Assembly (NCBI GenBank): GCA_013368325.1 | Contig: JAACJK010000168.1 | Span: 496,001 to 560,000 of the forward strand | DNA: 64,000 nucleotides | Direction of reading: 5' to 3' | Source of the DNA: Ephemerocybe angulata | Taxonomy: Eukaryota; Basidiomycota; Agaricomycetes; Agaricales; Psathyrellaceae | Made by a program: the position numbers and the translations under genes | Shown here: positions 56,913 through 64,000 of the stretch, piece after piece | Layout: each line of letters opens with the position of its first letter | Numbering within the stretch: position 1 is the first letter of the stretch | The notes under the pieces: generated by a model | Seen by the model: only the letters and a program-made list of their open reading frames with translations | Told to the model about the DNA's origin: nothing | The model's database searches: none

Positions 56913-56934
56913 GGGATTTTCGGCCAGCCGAAAG
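56913..56934 (+). repeat. Palindromic motif copy
   Basis: GATTTTCGGCCAGCCGAAAG; lies at the start of the segment also found, diverged, at 9753-9862. Confidence 0.8.
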
Positions 56935-57267
56935 AGGCGCGCGCGCGACACGCCCCTGTATACCAACCCGAAGCACATAAAGCGAGGGCAATGGCTCCGG
57001 TCCTGAGCTACGGTTTGCGTATCACCCTCCGTTTGACCGCTTCAGTCCTAAATGCCAATATAAGATTATCCCTCCGCCATGTGATTAGACAAGTAGTGAA
57101 AAGACTAGTCCACCAGCTTACCGCTCTCCACCACCATCGCCGGCTTTTCGTCTCAGCCCAACTCCACATGTCTCGCTTTTCTTTATATGTAGAACACCAT
57201 GGTGACCTTCAAATTAAACTGGATTTTGTCTTAATATCTACCACACCATCACCTTTCCTTTCGCAAC

Positions 57268-58665
57268 ATGGACGAAGCCACCCCCCTCGACCAGCACAAG
57301 GGATTTCCTTCCCCTCAGCAGACGTCGTTATCAACGTACGCACCCGCATACTCCTCTCTTGCATTATAGACAGTCGACTGACTCCTGATGGTGATTAGGG
57401 AGAACAACGAACTCTCTGTCCCGCCCGACATTATCAGGCATATCGCAACATTTAGATGCATTCCTCCACCCTGCTATACCTTAAACCGGGTCGACGATGT
57501 GTACCCCCTCGATGCTCCTGGCCTTGCCCATCATAGATGCGACTGGGCTGCCCCCGAGCTACTCCTTGCATCGTCAGCGATATATTCGGACGTCTACGAC
57601 CTCTCCTGGCAGTCCCCTCGCGTTCTCTCTGTTCGCAGCTTGCGTTCAGTCCTAGAAGTGGCGTTCCGAACACACCTACTTCGAGGAGAGTCGCGCCCCC
57701 CCGCAGAATGTATTCGATGCATCGATATCGTGATGGAACTTTCCGTCACGCAGTGGGAGCACGCTCTCCCAACCCTGTTTCACAGTCTCTCGCAGCTCCG
57801 CATCGTTATCATTTCCGACCGGACACGTTCTTTCCTTTCGTTGGACGGCTGGAGTCCATCGAATGTCCCGATCGGTCCACGTCCGTGGGGGTCGTCTTTT
57901 CCGGGGTCCCTTACCCAGGTTCTCCTCTCCTGCCCTAACATTGGCGTCAACATGGACGACCTCGTTCTATTATCCTTGGAGGTTCCTCATCTGGAACGAC
58001 TACAGGTAGCAAAGTTCGACGTCCCCCACTACATTTCCCTACAAGACACAGTCTCCTCCCCTTCATATTTCTTCCCATCCTTGGTTTGGCTTTCGCTCGG
58101 TACCTTCATGCGCTCTCCGGACGACGCCATCTCCATCAATTCTCGAGGCGCGAAGGCTCTCACCACTCTCCTTAGAGCTCTGTCTGTTGCGTCTGGCCTG
58201 CGTCGCTTGACTAGGTTGGATGTGTTGTACGACATAGAGCTCCCGGAGAGATTTCTTCAGGTTCACGGTCCCCGCCTTCGAATGCTATCCGTTCCAAGTA
58301 AACATCATCGGGCGATTAGGCGCCAATCCTGCTTCAGTCGCTTCACCTGTTTAAAGAAATTGATCTTTCTCTTGGAGCTCTCCGTGAGCCCCCTCCATAC
58401 TTCGAGGAACCCATCCCTTGAAACCATAGTCTTCATGAGCCCCCCTTACCCGTACCTAGCCCATCCCAGCCAGGACGTCGGGAACCTTCATGTTCTCAAT
58501 GAACATATCGTTAACGAGGTTCTCAGCGCGGCACCGCTGTTCCCATCTCTCAACCGGATCGTACTCTCCTTCCCGCCTTCCGCTTCTCCCGCGGAGATAG
58601 AGACTTTTCGACAGCGCCTTGCAATCGCAAACATTAGTGTGGACATGATTACCGTAGACTTGTAA
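57268..58665 (+). CDS. F-box/LRR-like protein
   Basis: Exon 1 57268-57335 (MDEATPLDQHKGF), an intron (GTACGC...GATTAG) to 57398, then a long exon to TAA 58663-58665; about 443 aa. LSVPPDIIRHIATFRC is the F-box-like start; WAAPELLLASSAIYS, LERLQVAKFDV, LVWLSLGTF, LTRLDVLYD and LKKLIFLLE parallel the 53316 gene. Directly followed, 55 bp downstream, by the right copy of the 0.9 kb duplication. Confidence 0.76.
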
Positions 58666-58720
58666 TGCACTTGTGTATTCTTTAAAGAGCTGTATACATG
58701 ATTGCACTCTCTTTCAAATG

Positions 58721-59687
58721 ATGAGACCGTTCTCGCATCAAACGTGGCAGGCCGAAAATGGAAAGAGGCTTAAGCGCCGAGATGGGGACTGAGGCGCCCA
58801 GGGGGCCTCCAAGGTCGATGCTTATGCCAATCCTTTGGGGTTATTGAGGGGCACTTCATGTTCTTAATCTACTAATTTTCAACAATAAAAAAGGTATTTA
58901 AGTCGCATTTTCGTCGCTGTCCCTCTTCAACCGCGACCACCATGGCGCAGGTAAGTGATTCCGGCCTTTCACTTGTGGGACGCTCTGGGTATGCTTCTGA
59001 CGACTTTAGATCGACTACCCGCCGGTATTCTGCCTGAGAGACCAGTGGCCCGACCGGGAGTTCCATCTCGATATGCCGCCTGATGACATTGACGGCATGG
59101 TGCGCAACGAAGGGCTCGCTGTACGGGAAGCGGCGCGCATGGCGCGACACCGTCCGGGATGCAACAACCTGAGATGGGTCATCGTGTGAGTACCATTCCT
59201 CCCATGACCCGCAACGCTTACCCCGACCACAGCAAGTTTATGCACATCACGGAAGCCGACACCCGCCCCCGCATCACGGTCCGCGGTCTTAACAGGAGCG
59301 GCCGGACCTGCGCCACGCTCCACGTCCACGACCGGCACAACCACCAGACCTTCGTTGGGCCAGGGCGCGCCTACGACCTCAGACGACTTTGTCTCCTCGA
59401 CGAAACCTACCTCTACTAAGGTGAGTCCCCGCCTCCCGATCATATGGGTGGAGCTGATGGGCGCCTGCACCTTAGCCAGGCGCCTCCCTCCACTAAGGTG
59501 AGTCCCCGCTTTCCGATGATGCTTGGGTGGAGCTGATGGGCGCCTGCACCTTAGCCAGGCGCCTCCCTGCTCCCCCCAAATACCCGACTCGTTTCCATTG
59601 CTGCATTTTGGACTATATACCTTCATCATTTATACCACTGAATTTCCTTTCTTATTATTCTGTCTTTTATGTACTTTACAAATGAAT
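58721..59687 (+). repeat. Near-terminal 0.9 kb direct duplication, right copy
   Basis: Same orientation and near-identical to 9863-10764. The 3' hairpin unit is duplicated here: GGCGCCTG...CAGGCGCC occurs at 59460-59484 and 59539-59563 (79-bp unit), versus once in the left copy. Confidence 0.92.
58942..59419 (+). CDS. Small unknown protein, 123 aa (copy 2)
   Basis: Same three-exon structure as 10084-10561 at a constant offset of 48858: exons 58942-58950, 59010-59185, 59233-59419. The protein differs by a Val-to-Ile change (MHI versus MHV) and otherwise appears unchanged, so both copies seem intact. Confidence 0.75.
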
Positions 59688-59769
59688 CGTCTGTCTCAAT
59701 CGTCCGTGTAAGGTACCAGGGAAATCTGTTGTGGAAGTGGGGGGTGGACGTGCAGATAGATGAAGCAGG

Positions 59770-59848
59770 AAGTTTGCACCATTTGCCGTCGTAGCCTTCG
59801 TCCACGAGCCCTCTACAAAGTCAGTAGTTTGTTTAAAGATTCGACCAT
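59770..59848 (+). repeat. 79-bp repeat, copy 1
   Basis: Begins AAGTTTGCACCATTTGCCGT and ends AAAGATTCGACCAT; near-identical to 61022-61100. Confidence 0.9.
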
Positions 59849-59888
59849 CTCGGCCAGGATATTACATTGTTGGTGACGTTACAAGACG

Positions 59889-59908
59889 ATTTCAGCTGGC
59901 CGAAAACC
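59889..59908 (-). repeat. Palindromic motif copy
   Basis: ATTTCAGCTGGCCGAAAACC with the same upstream flank as 56756. Confidence 0.85.
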
Positions 59909-60106
59909 ATTGGTACTGCACATTTTGTATAATCCGAAATACTATAACATCGCGGCGCACTTTACATTTTCTTGCACCAGCGCTTATACTTCCATCATAC
60001 CGTACGCTGCCGGCCGCGTGCCATGTTAGCCATCAATGTGCGCATCGCCACAACGGTTCCAAAAAAAGAAGTAAAAGCTAAGATTACCTTTCAGCGAACC
60101 ATACTC

Positions 60107-60715
60107 ATGGCACCTCGAGGACTTCCACCGCATCTTGCGCGCTACTACGAAGACCGTCAAGCCCTGATCCGCGAACTACGGGATATAGACTTAGAACGGG
60201 TTATGTCCAATACACGATCGCGTTCAAACCTTAACCTCGCACCACTGCAGAACGCCACACACCTTATGGTGCGCAGGGAAGATAATAGTTATGCTCGAGA
60301 ACCCCTTTCTCCGTAAGCCCTTGTGTTAACAGCTCCCATTGAGATACTAAGCAACCCATCATAGACGGTTTGTTCCGTTGGATAATTATCCCAACCACCT
60401 TATCTTCCAAACGTAGTGAGCAATTCGAGCCATGGTTTCCCTAACGATGTAAAAATCCTTTCACTGCCTAGTATTGTCTCTCCGTCAAGGCGGAACCATT
60501 TCCGCCTTGTTGTTCGCCGCCATCCGCCCCAGAGCTACAACATTCCGGCGTGGCGGCGTTCACCTCGCTCACCAACCCAATCTCACACCCCTCAAGTTTC
60601 AGAATCGACGCGTGACTCAGACTCCACCCAAGATTCAGAACCCACCCAAAATGGCTCTGTTTCCATTGAAGACCCGACTTCGGAAACTGAATCAGGGAGG
60701 TCGCTGGGGCTGTGA
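60107..60715 (+). CDS. Small unknown protein, 165 aa
   Basis: Exons 60107-60312, 60365-60412 and 60472-60715 total 498 nt with phases 2 and 2 matching. Start MAPRGLPPHLARYYEDRQ; the C-terminal third is Ser/Thr/Glu-rich with STRDSDSTQDSEPTQ repeats. No TM segment or known domain. Lies between two copies of the 79-bp repeat, so it may have been carried in. Confidence 0.6.
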
Positions 60716-61505
60716 GACGTTATTCCGTCCCATCTTGCCGTCAACGCCTTCTTCCTGTCCTCCCCCGATATGACTTCTGACTCACCACGAAGTTCTTACG
60801 AGAGGCCACAAACTTCAATTCGAGAAACGTCACGAGCGCGGATGGTATCAATTTCGTACTTAAAATGGTAATTCAAGTGAAATGAAGAACCTTAACACAA
60901 AAAGCCAACACCCTGCCCTTCGCGTCGCCTCTTTAAAGTTCCTAGTCACCTGCACTTTCGGCTATGAATTTACGTGTCTTGCCTTTGGAATAGTTAGATC
61001 TTGCGCAACTGTAATTTACCCAAGTTTGCACCATTTGCCGTGGTAGCCTTCGTGCACGAGACCTCTACAAAGTCAGTAGTTTGTTTAAAGATTCGACCAT
61101 GCACTCATTTCGTGGAAACACAACGACGACGGCCTGAATTCCTCCATTTTTAAAGACTTATAATGTGTGCCTTGTAATCTATTTTCTAGTCCTAGCCCGT
61201 ACAGTCAGCACTGAGGTTGCCCAGATTCGGTTGGCCAGAATGCGTAGTCCATTCAAAGTCCGACGATTTGTCATGGCACGTGAACAACCGATCGTTCGGG
61301 ATGACAGCGCCGTACACTCTTCCCTCCACACCACCACCGTCGTTCTGAGTCTGTTCCCCCTCGTCGCTACCCATCTGGCTTCTGTCTGCTCAACATAGTC
61401 ACCTGTACTAATTTATGTGTCTTGCCTGTGGAATAGTTAGGTCTTGCGCAACTGTAATGGAGTTCAGGGTCCACATAGCATGGTTCAGGGGGAATTTAAA
61501 AAAGG
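60716..61505. repeat. Repeat-rich right end of the insertion
   Basis: Second copy of the 79-bp repeat at 61022-61100; a block shared with 10873-10907 at about 61097-61132; a degenerate palindromic motif (ATTCGGTTGGCCAGAA) at 61225-61240; and a direct repeat pair (TAGTCACCTG...TTGCGCAACTGTAAT) at about 60945-61015 and 61395-61458. No gene supported. Confidence 0.8.
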
Positions 61506-61537
61506 AAATGGCCTCGGATTTTGCCGCGCGAAGCGAC
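61506..61537 (-). repeat. Right inverted repeat of the large insertion
   Basis: AAATGGCCTCGGA at 61506-61518 is the reverse complement of 7909-7921; CGAAGCGAC further out resembles the left edge inverted. About 37 bp from the donor site of MFS exon 4. Confidence 0.6.
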
Positions 61538-61574
61538 GGTCTACTACCCACAAGTCGTATATCCTAGCACTCAC

Positions 61575-62340
61575 TCAGGAAGCGAAGGACCAGAAGGCTA
61601 GTCGTGTTTGGCGAAAACGCACTTCCCAGGTTAAACGCCACATTAAAGATGTTCGAGATGTGATAGATCTATGGTCACATTCTCAATGAATTAGATCATA
61701 GGTTGGATGGGGAACCATCGTCGAGCTGGAATATCTCACCAAAGTACGGCCATACATCTCCGATAACGGTGAGAGTATCAAAGGCTTCGAAGCGCACCAG
61801 TGAGTACGATGATAAGCCGGGCAACCGGTGCACATTTACTCACCCCTAATGCGAAGGATATTAGAAATATACAAAGAGTCAAAGCGAGGACCGTCTGGTC
61901 AGTGATCCCATACTGCTCCGCAACCTGAGGAAGAGCAGGTGCCATCATGGAGCTTGGAAGCGGGGCCATGAAGCAATAGAGACCTATCTACAGTGCGAGT
62001 GACCATAACGCTCGAGTCAGAAGTGATATCATATATCAACTGGGAAATTAAGACGAACGACAAGAACAGAAGTCCATTTTCGGCGCGAAGTCCAGTTGCG
62101 GGGGTGGTCTGGGTCATGAATCCAGAGGTCATCGTTGATCGTGTCTGGCAGCACCTTCTCATCTATCTCTAGTTCACGAAGATCTGTATTCACGTTGGAT
62201 TTATTTGCGCTGATTTCTGAGAGGCTGTCAGACCCGATTGTGGTTGTTGCCTGACCCGTAGAATCATTGAGTCGCTCTGCTGGGCCTGGGAGTGTACGCT
62301 CTTGAATGGCAGACGCGGTGGCTACTAGTGGGAGTGACAT
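61575..62340 (-). CDS. MFS transporter (DHA1-type), N-terminal part: exons 1-4 of the split gene
   Basis: Exons 62055-62340, 61844-61983, 61740-61784 and 61575-61668 (286, 140, 45 and 94 nt). A hydrophilic N-terminus ends DPDHPRNWTSRRKW, the NW signature before TM1 of fungal drug:H+ antiporters. TM1-2 follow (CFMAPLPSSMMAPALPQV, LALTLCIFLISFALG), then motif A-like PLSEMYGRTL, then IYHISNIFNVAFNLGSAF...LRFL. The last exon ends with a 1-nt carry that fits exon 5 at 7858. Without that exon the reading would run into the insertion. No stops or frameshifts, so disruption appears recent or the intron may still be removable in principle. Confidence 0.92.
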
Positions 62341-62786
62341 GGCTTGGGAAGGGTCCTACTTGGGAGCCAAGAGCTAGAAGCGAGATATAAGTATGTTAAA
62401 GCACTCTCCCAACCCTGATGCCCGTTCGGGTTATTTTTGAACGCCGTGGCAAAAGTGAAAAGTGTGACACCGAAGAGGGTGCTTCGACTCCCTTGCCCTG
62501 CTAAAGTGGTATACAGATCAGGCCTATGGGAATTCAAAAAGGTCCTGATGGGGCCATGTTAAGTCCTTGTTGAGTCATAGAGCTAGTGGGCCCTATGCAC
62601 CGCAGCTCTGTTCCGAGCAGGGTACATAACCCCACACATTTCGCCTCTGGTCTGACCTGGCTGAAAGAGAACTTCCATTTCTACTTCTTGATCGGATAAG
62701 ATTATGGGGTGGGTGGTGCGAGGGCCCTAAGCGCTGGTAATTTGGACTTCAGAGAGTAAAATACTACGGTGACCCCTGTCTATCCA
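62341..62786. promoter_or_regulatory. Upstream region of the MFS gene / downstream of the CHAT gene
   Basis: 446 bp with no coding support. It must contain the MFS promoter. No specific element is identifiable. Confidence 0.4.
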
Positions 62787-64000
62787 CTACAAACCGAAAT
62801 GCACGTAAGGTACCCATGCAGCAAATGATGATGGCGTACCCTCCAGACGCCTTGCAAGGTCTCTTACGGAGTAAAAGAGCGCTTTAGCGGCCTGCGTCCC
62901 ATCTGGTAAGCTTTCTGGGGAAGCCCCTTCACTGAGGAGGCGCTCGTAGAAGTCCCTGGCAACATCGGGCGCGTGTCTGTCTTGGATCGACCACATCGTC
63001 GCAACGATCCCACGATATCCAGCGGCCATCATCCCAGCAGCAAGATGGACTGCTTCTTCTGCGAGCGCCCTATCGCCACTACTCGTCTGGCACGCGGAGA
63101 GAAAAGCGAGATCTAGTCCACCAGCCACCTTGCTGTTGCGCTTGATCAGTGTAGATAGCTCGAGCCTGCCGTCGTGGAGGAAAAATGCGCTCTTGAGAGG
63201 CTCGGCAAGATTTTGGGAGGCATGGCAGGCAAGGTGGATGATGGAGTGCTTTTCCATAAGATTAATTCCCTTGTCGAGTGTTGCCTTGGCGCCTTCGAGC
63301 ACGGTGCAATTGAGGCTCCTGCTTGCAGAAATGGACTTGATAAGCTGTGCTTCCTTCGTCGTCCCTGGGATTTTTACGTGCCCCGGAGCCCCTGGCTCGC
63401 TGACAACGAGTATCCCAGGCGCGTTTTTGGGAGAGGTCCGAAGCTTGACTGCCTCGATGAGTGTTGACACGTTGGGAATGTACGAGGAAATCGCGAAATT
63501 CAGCATGGAGGATTGATGCTCCGATCCTCCGTATATGCCTGCGGCATGCAGGGGAAGGAAGGTGAGGGGACCAGTTGGGCACCACCAGATCCGCTCCGAA
63601 GGGTCGTCCGAGGGCTACGCGAGTATGCGACGTTAGTCAATTGTACGATTCTGCTGAATAGTGAAACACACCGAAAATGCAAGAGCATCCAGGATCGGTT
63701 TTACGACGAACTTCCATAGCTCGGCGAGAATCTCGCGCATAACGTCGTCTGACTTTCTGGGTTCCCTTCCTGGGCGAGGACGAGCGGCCCGTTCATCGTC
63801 CAGGGATGGAAGTATGTGTGGCTCGCTGTTGAGGCCTCTTTCTCGCACACCAGATGAAAAGAGATCATCCTTCAGGCGCTTCACCAGCTGCTCCGATTTG
63901 GTGTAAGTGAATTCAGGGAGGGGAATGTGGAGAAGGTCATCAAGGTCAGACGCCCCAGGAAGGAGGGCGAGTGCGTCGCACCTGGTTCCATGAATGTTGA
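62787..64000 (-). CDS. CHAT-domain protein (5' end beyond the window)
   Basis: The last exon (62787 to about 63612) joins upstream, through the intron GTGTGTTT...CTCGCGTAG, to an exon running off the window. The CHAT start RIWWCPTGPLTFLPLHAAGIY is followed by the catalytic His region IIHLACHA and Cys region FLSACQTSSGD, both present, then GYRGIVATMWSIQD and the terminal WVPYVHFGL. The upstream exon (LPGASDLDDLLHIPLPEFTY) matches the segment preceding CHAT in fungal TPR-CHAT proteins, so TPRs probably lie beyond the edge. CHAT domains are caspase-like proteases; in fungi, roles in heterokaryon incompatibility-type responses are suspected. Native locus, outside the insertion. Confidence 0.9.

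Larger units (their letters stand above)
7859..61574. mobile_element. About 53.7 kb insertion inside intron 4 of the MFS gene
   Basis: The segment separates exon 4 (ends 61575, donor GTGAGT, 1-nt carry) from exon 5 (starts 7858, acceptor AAATAG, 2-nt carry). Normal introns of this gene are about 45-65 nt. An inverted repeat TCCGAGGCCATTT/AAATGGCCTCGGA lies at 7909-7921 and 61506-61518, with weaker matching further out (GTC..GCTTCG). No target-site duplication is evident. Contents: Helitron Rep/helicase, F-box/LRR, NTase-like, JmjC-like, 2OG-oxygenase-like and Ser/Arg-rich genes, dispersed palindromes and near-terminal direct duplications. I found no tyrosine-recombinase (captain-type) gene. 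The split gene is seen directly in the sequence; calling the segment one mobile element is inference. Confidence 0.6.

Noticed and set aside
7859..61574. Starship-type element with a tyrosine-recombinase captain
   Set aside because: No protein resembling a DUF3435-type tyrosine recombinase is visible in any reading frame near either edge.
61444..61689. Plus-strand 81-codon frame at the right edge of the insertion
   Set aside because: It overlaps MFS exon 4 in antisense, and exon 4 has clear MFS similarity and correct phases.

Overview
The window looks like a basidiomycete (Agaricomycete-type) nuclear genome. Genes are compact with many 45-65 nt introns (GTRNGT...YAG). The gene families present (F-box/LRR-like proteins, CHAT-domain protein, JmjC-like and 2OG-oxygenase-like proteins, Helitron Rep/helicase) are typical of mushroom-forming fungi. 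I cannot name the species.

Layout. 1-6.1 kb: the 3' part of an unknown gene, a decayed Ty1/Copia element on the minus strand with two in-frame TGA codons and no reverse transcriptase, and an intron-containing tRNA-Gln(CTG). 6.17-7.86 kb and 61.58-62.34 kb: the two halves of ONE minus-strand MFS transporter gene. 7.86-61.57 kb: about 53.7 kb lying inside intron 4 of that gene. 62.8-64 kb: a CHAT-domain gene running off the right edge.

Central observation. Splicing the four exons at 61575-62340 to the thirteen exons at 6174-7858 gives an uninterrupted 531-codon MFS protein. Every exon phase matches across the gap, and the membrane-protein signature motifs appear in the right order. The 53.7 kb between them therefore looks like a very large insertion into an intron. 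A 13-bp inverted repeat lies near both edges (7909-7921 and 61506-61518). The inserted segment carries an apparently intact single-ORF Helitron Rep/helicase (38079-45779), F-box/LRR-like genes, four members of an F-box plus nucleotidyltransferase-like family (mostly with lost catalytic residues), two paralogous JmjC/cupin-like proteins, a 2OG-Fe(II) oxygenase-like protein, Ser/Arg-rich proteins and several unknowns. It also has a 0.9 kb direct duplication about 2 kb from each edge, and at least 13 copies of a dispersed palindromic motif (consensus TTTCGGCTGGCCGAAAA) that I did not find in the flanking 10 kb.

Functionally, the insertion looks like a lineage-specific accessory block: a possible transposition enzyme plus fast-evolving multigene families, with F-box and NTase-like genes interleaved from 47 to 58 kb. 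Whether it is one giant mobile element, a nest of smaller insertions, or an assembly artefact cannot be settled from this sequence alone.
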